From Parelaphostrongylus tenuis (lineage: Eukaryota > Nematoda > Chromadorea > Rhabditida > Metastrongylidae), in the NCBI GenBank assembly GCA_019055375.1, contig JAHQIW010001998.1:329277-393276 (forward strand): DNA of 64,000 nucleotides, written 5' to 3'. Position numbers and translations under genes: made by a program. Each line of letters opens with the position of its first letter. The stretch's first letter is position 1. This document shows positions 10,935 through 22,559 of this stretch, in pieces. The notes below the pieces were generated by a model. That model was not told the DNA's origin, did no database searches, and was given only the letters and a program-made list of their open reading frames with translations.

Positions 10935-11480
10935 ATGCACAAATCGCTTTGTGAACATCAACCGTGCAAAGGCTCAAGGATTTGTGCCCCAGGTGAACAG
11001 TGTTTCGGTCCTGTGCTGAGTTTAGCACCTGCAGCACCAGACCTGCGCGACCGGCTGCGCTTCAGACACCCACGCGAAGTTGATCGAAAGGCCGTCATCG
11101 ATGCAATTAATACTGAAGAGCATCCGACCTTGACTATTGACGAGTTGGCCGACGATTCTGGAAAGTGTTGTTAAGCGATTTTCATACTTCTGTCCAATAA
11201 ATTGATGTCTATTGGTGTGCTGAAACTTATGAGAAGACCTAGTACAACATTTCCTTCTTAGGGAGCATATAACTGGATGGAATCCATGGAAATTGCAGAC
11301 TCTAGGGATGGACCGCCGCAACGTCAGCAGTGGTTATACTGATTCCTCTCAACACCGTCATGTTTGCTTATCAAGAGAACAACGTAATCTTTTCTCAGTG
11401 TCGGGATTGTTAAATAGTCCGTTATGAGATTTCCATAATCGTCAAAATATGTCCAATAGCACATCTTGTTCATACACTCT
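10935..11480 (+). pseudogene. mariner/Tc1-like transposase remnant (tentative)
   Basis: The open frame at 10935-11174 contains 'RHPREVDRKAVIDAI' and 'HPTLTIDELADDSG', which fit the helix-turn-helix/linker part of mariner transposases (pattern GRP..VD...(L/V)...I......T.R.(L/I)A...). After stops and frameshifts, 11305-11330 gives 'QQWLY' and 11430-11490 gives 'RDC-IVRYEIS', resembling the mariner 'R.QWL' and 'WWD..G.I.YELL' blocks. No intact DDD catalytic triad or terminal inverted repeats were found. A defunct element is the most likely reading. Confidence 0.45.
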
Positions 11481-12148
11481 CAGGATAAGGAGTAAATGTA
11501 TTTAAAAATTCCATTTACCTGTTAAAGAAACGAATCTCGATACGGCGGTAAAACTTCCGTTTGTTCCGCGCTTCGAATGCCTGCCTAATGCATAATGTTG
11601 AATATATAACGTTCTTCCCTGTATACTCGTAGGTTTTTCGCAGATCGGCCCTTCGACTGAACTAGTTCTTCTCATAAGCTCTGGCGCTAGAGCATTGAAT
11701 ACCATGTTCTTTAACCAGAAGTGATTACTGTGCTTAACAACACTTCGAAGAACGAAAGAATCGCTCATTGCAGAGCGGATAGTAGAAGTTGCTCAAATGA
11801 ACACGGTCGAGTCGCCAGTGTATTTAGCAAGATACTTTACACCACTATGCTAACTACTTTAAACGTCAAACTTAAAAATGTGCAGGAATAGCAGAACTCT
11901 CCGAGAAACCTAGGATGAACGTTGCGTTTTGCATTATTTAGTCGCGTCCATAATGTATCATTAAAGTGAGCCGATTTAGACAGATGGAGTTGTTGCTTCC
12001 CTATGAATATAAATAGCACTTTTATTTATGGTGTTTTTCCACAAGCCGTTATAATCACTATAAAAAAAAGCCGGTAATTTTAGCTGTAATTCACAGATTT
12101 CTCTTTGTCAGCCAAACACAAGGTTGTTAAAATACAATTCATTCAAAA
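11481..12148. other. Intergenic, no gene seen
   Basis: Short open frames only (88 codons at most on the minus strand near 11502-11768), with no domain recognised. Confidence 0.55.
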
Positions 12149-12186
12149 GACAACGTTTCGGCGATTTCGCCTTCCTCAGAACTCAC
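12149..12186 (-). ncRNA. Second-class hammerhead-like motif, decayed
   Basis: On the minus strand: CTGAGGA, extra A, stem II GGCG...CGCC, GAAA, then CGTT where the 7577-7611 copy has CGTC. Core positions survive, but stem I no longer pairs well. The plus strand downstream (12260-12457) has a 65-codon open frame rich in charged residues that I cannot identify. Confidence 0.35.
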
Positions 12187-12738
12187 TAGCTGCTCTCCAC
12201 CAAATCTTGCTTTTTGAAATACTGGGAACTATTTTTCAAAATGTTCGAAATATAGCTATGTGCACCCGTCCACTAATCAAACGGAACAAGAAGTTTGCTC
12301 AAACGAAAAAATGCGAGGCGAAGAAGAAACATTGTGCCTTGTCTTCAGAAGGCAGCTTTTGGAGGAGAGTAGGAGGGTTTTTGAGAAGGCTAAAGCGCTG
12401 AAACGTCAGCTCATTGAAATCATACTATCTGACCTTGCTTCAAGAGAAAATTTGTGAATAATTGAAGAATATTGAGACACATAGAGAGTCAATTTCTGAA
12501 TTTCGTTTTTTTTTCAACAGGAACCGATCTCAATGTCATGTTTAAGCGGATCCTTGCTTTCGAAATATCAGTTCACTTACCCAAAAGCTTTCCTGTCGTT
12601 ATCACTGATGTCATTTTGTTATGCACATAATAAACATATGATGCTTGCATTATTGCATGTTCCGAATAGGCAATTTACTTTTGACGTTGAAAAAAAAATT
12701 ATACGCTGAGACGTAACATCGTCAACTATCCACACGAG

Positions 12739-14078
12739 ATGCCGGCCACGATTTCCTATCTGATTGTCGACAGTGTGCTCATTTTGCTCCAATTTACGGT
12801 AATAATAGGAAATGGATTCGTCATCTTCTTATTAGCAAAGTACGCCTGACAGTGAAATAGTAGAGCCTCTCTTTGAGGCACCTTACTTACAACAGAATGC
12901 TAAATATAATATTTGTTCTGTTGAAGGGAGAAGACGCTTCGCCAGAACCATTCTCGCCTACTGGTGCTATTTCTAATAACAACCGACTTTCTTCATGCCA
13001 TGGCATGTAAGTCAATCAGTTAGACTCACAAATTTCGTATTGTCAATAAACTTATTTTTCCATTTTTAGCCCTTCCATATTCTATTTATCTTCTATGCTC
13101 ATGGAATCCGATTCACGCTGATCTAAATCCTTATTATGTAATACTAGCCGGAGCTCCTTTTATTGCTCAGTTGAAGATCAACCTCACGCTAACCATTTCT
13201 GTCGCTGCAGAGAGAATAGTGGTTAGACGCCTTCAAGAAAATCGGTTTTCTGCAAAGTATCAGACTGTTAAGGCTCTGTTATTCCCATTCGTGTTTCGCA
13301 AACTATCGTCCTACTCGTATGCAATATTCTGTCTGATGTTTGGAGTTACACTGGGAGTGATGGATGTTATCCTAGAACTCTCACTTTCACAGTTCAGCAG
13401 GAATTCAACTTGTGTGGCTCTTGGGTGTTTCATGAGTAGAAAATTCCGCTATTACGTGGGAGTTAGCAACATGGTAAGTATTTTCTACATTAATGCCATC
13501 TATTTACTTCGCACCTGTTTTTAAGATGATGAGCATTATCGTGATTATTCTGACGACTTTGATCCTCGTGAAACTGCGAGCAATTCAGCAGAAACCGCAA
13601 CCGCTTAGAGTTTTAAAATCAAGGGAAAGAAACTTTAAACAGGCAATTTACATTTCTTGTCATTCGTTGAAAATGTTTCATAACTATTGCTCAAATTTAG
13701 GCAAATCGCAATTGCGCTGGAATTCTCTTTATATCCTTGGCGTTCGTTGCACCCACAAGTGTTGCTGTTGGCGTTGTTACAATAGGTGGCTTTGTTGTTT
13801 CCATTTCCAGCATTGCTGGTCCATACTACCTTGTTGCTTTGCTCTGTGCTGGTAAGTCCCAATACCATTTCTAGCTCGGAAATATATTATTATAGTGATT
13901 AGTGCATCTTTTTATTTTAGGCGTATGCAACAACGTCCTCCAGGCCTTTGTAAACAAGGATATGCGGACTTTGATAGCGAATTGCATCCGCAAGAAAAGC
14001 CCCGCCCTAACTAAGACTATCAGTTCTTTTAAAATCACCTCTAGAAAAATTTTGAATCAACATCAGTTGGAAAAATAA
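12739..14078 (+). CDS. Seven-transmembrane chemoreceptor, Srbc-type GPCR
   Basis: Six exons give an uninterrupted 336-residue protein: 12739-12839, 12927-13006, 13070-13473, 13526-13642, 13701-13851 and 13921-14078. Introns are 52-87 nt, typical for nematodes, and phases agree at every junction. The protein has the nematode chemoreceptor layout: TM1 with IIGNGF, a short loop LRQNHSRLLVLFL, TM3 region LKINLTLTISVAAERI, FRKLSSYSYA, a GCFMSRKFRYYVGVSNM block before TM5, ANRNCAGILFISL at TM6 and PYYLVALLCAGVCNNV at TM7, then a basic tail. This pattern matches the Srbc family of putative olfactory receptors of sensory neurons; family choice is from memory of the pattern. The start is the only ATG giving a hydrophobic TM1 in frame. 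Intron 4 begins with GC (CAG|gcaatt) instead of GT. Ligand unknown. Confidence 0.85.
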
Positions 14079-15840
14079 GTTTTTATAGCTCATGTAGACG
14101 TGACATTATGAATGTAGGGGTGTTCACTTGTTACGCAATTCACATTAACGCAGTCATTCGCTTGAGAAATTTTGATGAACAATTTCAAATTATTCTAGGA
14201 TATTTTTTAATCAGGTCGCCATACGTTTTGCACGTTTTGTAAATTGCTTATCATTGGAGGTCTGCTTCTTTGCTTTGCTAAAACAACAGGATTTCCTCTC
14301 ACGAAACAAGCACCAATGGGTATGTATAATGGGCAAAGAATGGAAAGATGGTTAGTATCTATAGTGAAGTAAAAGAGGATGTATAAGAAGCATGTACCCC
14401 TAAAACAGGTAAATAGAATTTTTTGTACTTTTGTAGAAGTCACAACACTTGAGATAGTCCAATAATTGCAGGAATGTCCAGAGTTGTCGCAAATCAGTGA
14501 ATAGCTATTTGTTGAACTGTTGATAGTCATTCGCTAGTGCAGCGACCATTTTCAAGTATTGCTCCTGGAAAGGTTTATTGATACTTAAAAGAATAGTTCG
14601 TACGTCAAAGATACCTTGTCGCTACAAAAAGATAAAATATCACTAGAGAAATACTCTTAAAAGTTTCTTAAGGAAAAAGAACAGCTACGTGTCAGGAAAT
14701 CCCCTATGATTGTATAAGTGAATCACATTTTTCCAAAGAACTTTTTCCCCGTTATCAATAAACAACTTCCTCCTATTTCATCTATGTATCTGTAGAGATT
14801 AGGTAGCATGAAAAATTTTTATCTCAATGCATATTTTGTTTCCTGGAAAAGGTTTAATGTTTTGTTCTACTAACAAAAAGAAGATAACGCTTTGCTTTCG
14901 GTGTAATATGTCCGCTGCTCGAACTTTACCACAGGATTTGCTAGCAGTTATTCGGTGAAATTTTGATTCTAAGGAAATCCTTTGCTATAAAAAAAACAAT
15001 TTTTCATCAAATATAGTTATACAAGCGCTTTTCTAACAGAAGGAACTCACTTTACCTTGAAAACTCCTACATTTCAGCGTGAAAGCTACGTCTTTGTGAT
15101 AACAACGCATTCTCAACTGTGTTTTCAAATTCTTACAACAGTTATTGTAAGAATGTAATTTAGCAATGCACTTTCTACAATGTATGATTTTTCTTGGTGG
15201 CTTATCTGGAAGAAACTCTAGAAAATTTTGTCGGCATAAGCTTTGATAGAGTTTCTAGTCATCACCTTGTGGTGTAAATCTACGGAAAGAGTGTAATTTT
15301 TCAACCATATTTCACAAAATTCTCGCTGATGTTCTAGTACTTCTACTTAAAGTATTCAACAGTTAACAACTTATACAGTCAACATTAGTCAACAAGAAAT
15401 CAGCGTTGTTCATACCTTAGTACCGGTCAACAGTTTACCTAGTGAAATAAATTTGTAGTTCTTACAATCAATCAGTATCTGAAGTCTGGCGAAAGGCTAG
15501 TTACTTGAATAAATGTTGTTATAACACTTCGTGCCCGGCTAAAAAGGAATTAGTAGTACTTCTTGCTTTTCCACTGAACCATTATTAGTAATTCAATAGC
15601 TTGAGAAATAAAAATATCGCTACTCAGCTTGGTTTTTCGAAAACCGTCATAGGGCACTTTGCCAACGAAAAGAAACGTACACCGTGCTTTGACGGTAGTT
15701 TCCCGTCGATTCAACTTCACAGAGCGCATTGTTGGCAATCATGTAGTAAAATTCAGAAGGTCACAACATTTCATCACACGAAAAAGTAGCAAGACGAGAC
15801 TTCTAGTGATATTTATAGTAAGATAAACGCCCATACGTTC
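14079..15840. other. Intergenic, no gene seen
   Basis: Strongly AT-rich with no coding or repeat signature that I could support, apart from a few short antisense open frames. Confidence 0.6.
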
Positions 15841-15922
15841 CAACACTACGTATTTTTTAGTAGGAAAACAAAATGCTTCAAAAACGAGCATTTTTTGGAA
15901 CTCTTATTGCGCCTTTCCGTCG

Positions 15923-17430
15923 CATATTTTGCGAGAGTAAGACCGTGCTTTGATACTCGTCGTCCGTTCAGTGGCCATAAATGTATCTGTTCTACAATCA
16001 AGCCTTCAATCTCGGGCATATACAGTAAATAGAAGTCCACTAGCTTCTTGCACCTGAGTTTCACGCTTTTTTGAACACCTCTCAACGTCACCAAAAAGAT
16101 ACGTAGAATATTGGGTGACAACTCCTAGACCACTCACCGACTGTCGCTTCATAGGTGTTCTCTTGATGAGAATGAGCACAAAATAATGCAATATTGGTTG
16201 GATCTTCGAAGGTTCTACTTTCTATGGAGCTTTGAATGATCAAATTGATTGTAATTTTCCTCAGTCGGCCACTTGTGAGGAAAGAGCATCTCCAAAAAAC
16301 ATCGAATGTCGAGCAATAACAATGCAGACGAACAATATGCAATACTTCTGGTTTTCCAAAAACGACTGCGGCTTCTCGCACAGAGTTGTTCCGTAACGCG
16401 AAGTATAAAGCTCCTTTATTGATATGTAAACTATGAAAAATTCCCAAAAATCAACAAAGACTATGTATCCAAGCGTGAAAGCGAGGAAGAATACCTATGG
16501 GAAACAATTAGGTGGATAAGTGTGGGGTTCACTGATGGACGGTCACAATCACGAACACATGATAAAATTGAAGTTTGTTTGAGAGACTGAAACCTGAAGG
16601 GAAGTACATTACTCAATGCCTTGAAGGCAATAAATCAAGAAAATATGTGGATTACGCAAAATCATTAGGCATAACCAATCACAAAGGTTGCCACTCATAA
16701 CACAAACACATGAACAATGTTCATAGCAAAGTCTAAGTGGGCGTATAAAAATCATTACCCATAGAGTGATAGATGGAAATCTGTTCCACAATTTCATATA
16801 GATCCCAACTTCTGAAGTAAATCAAAAATTCAGCAAATAATGAGAGTTGTCGACGTACTGGAATTGTAGGCAGTATGTACCATCAACGTTGACGAACTAT
16901 TTATTGCTTTCTGATTGTCAATTGTTGTGCTGATTTATTCGTATCTTATGTATGCAAAATTATCAAAACTCAAAGATCTGTAGCGCAATAGCCTTCATAC
17001 AGCTTATTATAATTGACTGAATGCCAAAAACAGTATGATCACATGATGAACAGAGTTTTTTCTCATACTTAAAAGTCTGCAAGCTCTGAAATCATATAAA
17101 TATGTAGAATAAATCGATTTATATCAAAATAGGCGAGGAAGCCAAAAACTTACCTTCAATCCCGACTTTTATGTAGACGTACCTCAAGTCGAATAATATA
17201 CTGATAATCTGACAACATGTTTGAACGTTTGCATTTGTCAGGGATTTTGTGACTCGACATACGGTGGCTTAAATAAGTGGGCGTCGATTCCTTTATGAGT
17301 AAAGGAATATACCACGAGCATGGAGTCGGCTGAAGCGAAAGGCACCGTGTTATTGACAAGTCTAGAAAAACGAAACACTTGTCTAGTACTGTGTAAATGC
17401 TATACCAGACCTCATAAAAGGCTCAAACAC
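15923..17430. repeat. 1.5 kb dispersed repeat, copy 2
   Basis: Collinear with 1-1505 (offset about 15922) with scattered substitutions and short indels. The copy probably extends left of 15923, beyond what copy 1 allows to compare. A hammerhead relic at about 17346-17390 reads TTGACAA ... GAAACACTTGTC, with C3 and G8 both changed. A minus-strand open frame of 119 codons (16088-16447) is shared in part with copy 1 but is not recognised. Confidence 0.75.
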
Positions 17431-17639
17431 TGATTGATTACAGAATATCAAAACGAAGTCAACTGCAGTTTTTAGCAATAGTGCTAAAATTTTCTAAACA
17501 GTTCTTATCTATTTGATCTCACATCAAATAATGAGAAACCCAACAATTCCTTCGTACAGTTCGTGTTCATGCATTCATCAGCTGAGAAGGTATTCACATT
17601 TGGGAACTTTTCCGTTATCTGAGTGCCAATTCGACCCTT

Positions 17640-18640
17640 CAGAAAAGCCCTGCTCTTGTTTTTGACGATTAAGTAGTCATTCGATAGCTTAAATCAAAAA
17701 ATTTTAAATGTATATTATATCTTCAAAAAACCTTGTTACTGCGCTCAAAGAGCAAAAATAATATTTTGTTTCTCACTCAAAGATTACTCGAGGACCAAAG
17801 CGGCTCCTTTGGAATTTCAGTCGATAGACCGAATATTAAGAATTCCTGTGATCTATTTGGTTTTTAAAACAGACCACGCATCACGTTGTACCAGCCAAAG
17901 AAGATTGGGTTTCGCAAAACTGGGTCGCTTCTTCTATCCGTTCCTCACTTTGATGTCTTCCCTTTTTGGCCGTTTTCAGTGTTCAAGTAGCTATTCGATA
18001 ATTCAGATTATAAGAATTTCAGTGGTGTATTTCATATCCGAAAGGCCTTTTTATTGCGTTGAAAGAGTAAAAATAAATTTTTATTTTGAGAATTTCAATG
18101 ATCTAAATGGTTTGAATATCGACCTCGTATCACGCTGTAACGGCCAAAAGAAGATTGGGCTTCGCAAAACTGGAAAAAAGCATCCAGTGCGAAAACCAAT
18201 TTTCTTTTGGCTCTTATGAAGCACTAAAAAGTCCGTTTTAGAAACCAGAGATGTTATTCGAATTTTGAGATCTGGTTTATCGTTTGGTTCTTAAAATCAT
18301 ATGAGAGTGGTCCTGATCAGTGAGAAATCGTTGAATGAGGAACAAATTATTATTCTTGCTCTTCCAGAGCAATAGCAAGGTCTTTCTGAAAGTGAAATAG
18401 ACATTCAAATTTTTTATGAATCCAAGCTATCGACTGATTATTTGAACATCAGAAACCATTAAAAAATACTTTTTTCTAAATGGATCGAATTGAGGAGAGG
18501 GTAGTTGAAGTGGTCCAAGTTTTGCAAAACCCAATCTTCTTTCTTTTGGCTGTTACAGTGTGATACGAAGTCCATTATAAAAATTAAATTAATCATTGAA
18601 ATCGTCAAGATTTGGTCTATCGATTGGTTTGCAAACTACA
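17640..18640. repeat. Decayed repeat cluster with an inverted pair
   Basis: The phrase 'agaagattgggtttcgcaaa' and its flanks occur at about 17890-17920 and 18133-18165 in plus orientation, and inverted at about 18512-18560. Neighbouring phrases such as 'attcgatagcttaaatc' and 'gcaaaaataa(a/t)att' recur here and at 28960-29220, 31720-34500 and 46650-48000, marking one old interspersed family. Confidence 0.55.
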
Positions 18641-19200
18641 TTTGTTCCGCCGCCATTCGAATTACTCAGCTGTTCGTCTAATCGAAATCAATCACCGGAT
18701 GGAGTGCATCCGCTGTACGGCGCTGATGCTATATATTTATTTACCTACTTTTAAACCTACATCAGAAAAGAGGCAAGACAATTGAAACTGCGTTCAAATA
18801 CATTTGGAGTCCAATTTTTCCAAGATTTTCTATTAAGTGTTTGAAAATATAAATGCTTACTCCAACCAATCGGACAGTCATACTAATCGGACTCAATAAA
18901 AATTCGTTAACTTACATCATACGTTTCAAAAAACTCCAAAGAAATTCTGTCGTTGAAACAATATTACTAATTTCTGTGACCGCTAACATTATTTAGAAAA
19001 AGTATTCTTTGTACAAAATTTCAAATTCGTGTAGAAATCAATTTATTCCTGTAAAAGCGAAACTTATCTCTCGATGAACAGAATTTTTTTAGGATATTTG
19101 ATGCCTTCTGATAGCAAGAATCCCGATGACGTTGACATAATCCATTTTTAGATGATTGCAGGAGATCCAAGAAAAAGATGACATCGTTGTGTATAGGTGT

Positions 19201-20590
19201 CTAGTTGAGGCAATCTCGAGTTTCACCGGGCAATTTTGCGTTCAGATTTAGAATGCCGATGTCGGATGTCTTCAGTGGGATTTCACCATCGCTTACAAAA
19301 CTGTCGGGAATGCTGATCTCCACTTTACGCCAACATTCCTAAAGTATACCAGATGACTATAATAGTGTGGTTTCCTCGGTTTCACTGCTATGACACTGTA
19401 TTTTATATGCCATAATTGTCCTTGCCTTGTAGGCCGATATGCGGTCGATAAAACTGCTTCAGTTCAAAAGATAGAGGGCTCGAAAAGGACTTCGAGCACA
19501 TTTTGCTGGCATTTAGCTTTTGAACAAAAAAAAACTACAGCTCTGCTGGTTATTTTCAATTGATGAAGAAAGATGCGACACGAATTTTATAAAAGGTAGA
19601 AATAAATTTTATAAAAGAGGTAAAGACTTAGTAATCAATGACTCTTCAATGAGTGTTTTGATTTCCGATCAGAGAAATGACTCACTACATTTTCATCTTC
19701 ACAGTTATGATAGATGTTCAACTTTGGATCGATCCGTGTCCACTCAGTATCACTTCCACTTATTTTGAAATAACCATTCTTGTCCGAGAACATTTCTGCC
19801 ATTAACGTATCCATGACTGAAATAATTTCTTACGTATTTGTCGTCCTGAAAACAGCTATGAATCGAGAGCTACTGAATATTGCTTTAAAAAAAACACCAA
19901 AAACACCAAAACTGCTAGTTTAAGCAAAAATAATCTCATAATTACATAACATGTTTTGAGCTTGTTGTGAGGTCTGGTGAGGCACTTATACAGTACTATG
20001 CCGGTTTGTTTTGCCCTTAGAGGCTCATCAGTAGCACAGCGCCTTTCGGTTCAGCTGATCCCCCAGGATACACGTCTACTTATAAAGGAATTGGCGCCGA
20101 GTAACATATAACCGCAAGTTTGGCTATAGATTTCGGCAGTCTCTGTAATCTTTGTAAGGAAGAACCGGGCCCGTCTTGTACTGCATAAGTGTCCTACCAG
20201 AACTCGCAAATGGTTCCAAACATGTTTTGTAATTATCAGATTATTATTGTTTTGAGCGAGGTCTATAAAAGCAGTCAAATTAAGTGGTACGATTTATTTC
20301 ATTAGTTGAAGTGTTTTTAATTTTTTCTTGATAATTGTGCTTTTTTTTACAGTAATCATACTAAGTGACGTATGAAACTAGGAATAGATGCGAAATACAG
20401 CAAAGCGGATTTGACATTGGAACTTGCTTGGATCAACTTCGTAGAGCTTCAAACGAGCTTTTTCGTAAGGCTTTCCATTACAAAGAAGTTTTCCCTGAAC
20501 TGAGATGCTTTGCACGGTTCGGATTTGTGGTAGGATATCTGCTAGCGAGAACACAGTGGACGATACAAGTAATGTGAGAACGAGTCGCAT
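19201..20590 (-). CDS. Transthyretin-like (TTR) family secreted protein, TTR-A
   Basis: Three minus-strand exons, 20590-20428, 19816-19686 and 19338-19201, encode 143 residues. An N-terminal hydrophobic signal peptide (MRLVLTLLVSSTVFS) is followed by the TTR-like domain: SISVQGKLLCNGKP..., KLYEV, then a central exon with GYFKISGSD and IDPKLNIYHNC, and a last exon with WRKVEISIPDSFVSDG, DIGILNLN and C-terminal DCLN. The four family cysteines are present. Nematode TTR proteins are abundant secreted proteins with mostly unknown ligands. A tttcag acceptor ends 2 nt before the ATG, as expected for a spliced-leader site. The phase-1 junction of intron 1 requires a GC donor (A|gcaagt). Intron 1 holds the foldback at 19960-20290. 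Confidence 0.85.
19960..20290. mobile_element. Foldback of decayed hammerhead units inside TTR-A intron 1
   Basis: A minus-oriented half (19992-20037: CTGATGA, stem II GCC...GGC, AAAA for GAAA, and GCA for the expected GTA; stem I still pairs six bases) faces a plus-oriented half ending near 20280. The latter shares 'gcataagtgtcctacc...ctcgcaaatgg...aaacatgtttt' with the end of the 1.5 kb repeat. It belongs to the same subfamily as 60310-60945. Confidence 0.55.
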
Positions 20591-20599
20591 CACTGAAAA

Positions 20600-21620
20600 T
20601 CTCCTTTAGTCAAAGGTATTATCCATAAAATCTATTAGAGGTGATAAGAATGGCATGTGATGGAATGCCACAAGTCAAATCAACAATGTCATTAAGAATT
20701 CGGGGCAGTTGCTATGAAAAAAAAGCGAGGATGGGCCATGTCAATTGGGTCGATGAGCAAGGATAGTGGAAAAAAGGAGATGGGAGTGTGCTACCGAAGA
20801 GGTATTACAGCAAAAAGAAAATGCCGACACAACACACAGTGCAAGAACTACAAATACAATCGTCATGAACATAACCTTGAAGCGAGACAAAGAGCGAATG
20901 CACCATCAGTCCCGATCATTGACGTGAACAGCAACTCTAACCAGTTATTTAATTACAAACTTATTTGTCGCACACACGAAAAGTTCAGAGGTAGTGAGAA
21001 AATTTACGCCATATGTGATCATTGTAAAATGACCAACTAAAGGCCCCATACCTTCATGAGGAGAAGTCCATCACTTCACAACAGTGTTGTTATTGAAATT
21101 AAGAAAAATCTAAAAATGAACGCGAGAAGCGCAAGCATAATGAAAAAATGTGTATGTGGTAGTTGATGGCTGATTACTGTTGCATTTTCGCTTTACTGAT
21201 TATCTCATAATTAGAATAGCAAACATTTGGTAGTTGTGGCTACGGTTACAATTATGCAATTTCAGATTCAAACGCTGAAAAAATAATGTGGGCCATTAGA
21301 ACTTTTTAACCGAAAGAGATGTAATTGCAACCGTCTGATAAATTAGTGAAGCGATCAAGTGATGTATGGAATGATAGTTTAACAGAGAAGATTGAGGAGA
21401 AAATGACACTGCAAAAGAAGGAATAGGAAAATGTTTGACCATGGAAATAACATCCCCTTTGAGGATAGATTCTCTGAAGTACAAGTGAAAAGGAGCTACA
21501 AACACACTCCAAGCAGCTGTGAAGTATGTATAATAACGAGCTTCCAGGAAGCAATTTACAAATATTGCAGGGAGAGTGCATCGACGACAAAATATAAAAG
21601 CGAGAAAAGTAAAGCAGAGT
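20600..21620. other. Intergenic, no supported gene
   Basis: An open frame at 20714-21040 (108 codons, rich in Lys/Arg/Asn) has no signature I recognise and no splice or homolog support. Confidence 0.5.
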
Positions 21621-21623
21621 AAA

Positions 21624-22290
21624 GTATGTACCGGCGAGGAGCAGAGAGTAAAATCCGTGAAACTGGCTCGGGAAATAGCCACTTCTAATGGATACGAATT
21701 TGTCAACCCTCGGCTTAGATTTACGAGGAAATAATGCGCCTCCGAACGAAAACTCGAATGAAAGGAAAGTCCCGTTTATCATACCGTTCTTTTCAAACGA
21801 GATTAGTACAGCTATAAAACGCTGTTTGAAAAGAGCGGGTTTCGAGCAATCGCTGGCCATCATTGAAATACCAGCGAATACTCTAAGACGCCAACTAGTT
21901 CGCAACCGCTTATATGACCGCCTCTGTGTAGTGAAAGATTGTAAAATATCTCCTAAATGCAGAGGTGACGATTGCATGAGCGTAGGTACAGTCTACCTAA
22001 TCTCTTGCAAAGAGTGTAGCGATATTGGCGAAACGGGTAGGCTGCTCTATGCCCGCATAGAAGAACACTTAGCTGACAAGCGTCTTAATAGACGGAATAC
22101 CCCGCTAGGGACGCATAGAGAACAGAAACACGACGGACTTGATTTTGAGATCGAAGTCACCATTCTTGCGCAGGAACGAAAAGCATCAGCGCGAAAGATC
22201 TTGGAAGCGTTTTGGATTAATACGACCAATCCAGCCATAAACCGCAGGTAGGAATGCCTCGTTATCACCCGCGAATGAGTCAGTATATCA
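21624..22290 (+). pseudogene. Penelope-like retroelement, C-terminal GIY-YIG endonuclease fragment
   Basis: The main frame, 21688-22251 (187 codons), ends in a GIY-YIG endonuclease of the PLE type. Features are a Cys cluster before the domain (residues 80-96), GTVYLISC (100-107, the GIY strand), IGETG (113-117, the YIG strand), Arg123 in RLLYARIEEHL, the TPLGTHR...H segment (138-148) and Glu173 in ILEAFWI. PVPF-type linker residues FIIPFFSNEIS (30-40) fit the connector after reverse transcriptase. The Tyr of YIG is missing (SDIGETG in place of the usual EYIGETG). 21624-21735 continues the element upstream in another frame (VKLAREIA..NGYEFV), so a frameshift separates them. The TAG at 22249 is probably a mutation, since the family's C-terminal tail (ECL-ITRE) continues after it. 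No reverse transcriptase lies upstream. Confidence 0.8.
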
Positions 22291-22503
22291 AACTGTTGTT
22301 TTGATGGGTAAGGTGCATTACGAGCCTATGTGATCTCCTTCCGGTTCTCCACTCGAATCACTAAGTGGAACTTATATAAAAAAGCGGTGAGTATGTTAAG
22401 AGTTGATTTTGTGCTTGATGCGATTGATATCTGGTCTGTTGATTTTTTCTAAAGGAGTAATGGAGATGTTTGACTGATCGAATTGCGGAAAATTTGACCT
22501 TTC

Positions 22504-22542
22504 CAGGCTCTGAAGAAGGCGAACTGCCGAAACATCAGATGT
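22504..22542 (+). ncRNA. Hammerhead-like motif downstream of PLE endonuclease
   Basis: GGCT, CTGAAGA (22510-22516), extra A, stem II GGC-GAACT-GCC, GAAA (22529-22532), then CATC. It aligns base for base with the 7577-7611 motif except that the 3' stem I strand has drifted (AGAT for AGCC), so stem I no longer closes. Sequence after it, including 'gccgaggtt' near 22612, also aligns with the 7429-7645 insertion. This ties the second hammerhead class to a PLE. Confidence 0.5.
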
Positions 22543-22559
22543 GATATAAACTTCAATGT

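Noticed and set aside
13493..13855. 120-codon open frame inside the chemoreceptor gene
   Set aside because: It starts in intron 3, reads through the GC-AG intron 4 and leaves the conserved Srbc frame; the spliced model explains the region better.
15550..15789. Pair of overlapping 62-codon open frames
   Set aside because: They are antisense to each other, with no homologs recognised and no splice context.
20714..21040. 108-codon basic open frame upstream of the PLE fragment as its reverse transcriptase
   Set aside because: None of the reverse transcriptase motifs are present, and the frame is not contiguous with the endonuclease remnant.
21306..21977. 223-codon open frame on the minus strand, the longest in the window
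   Set aside because: It runs antisense to the PLE endonuclease remnant and has no domain or signal of its own; its length is explained by the PLE coding strand's codon pattern.
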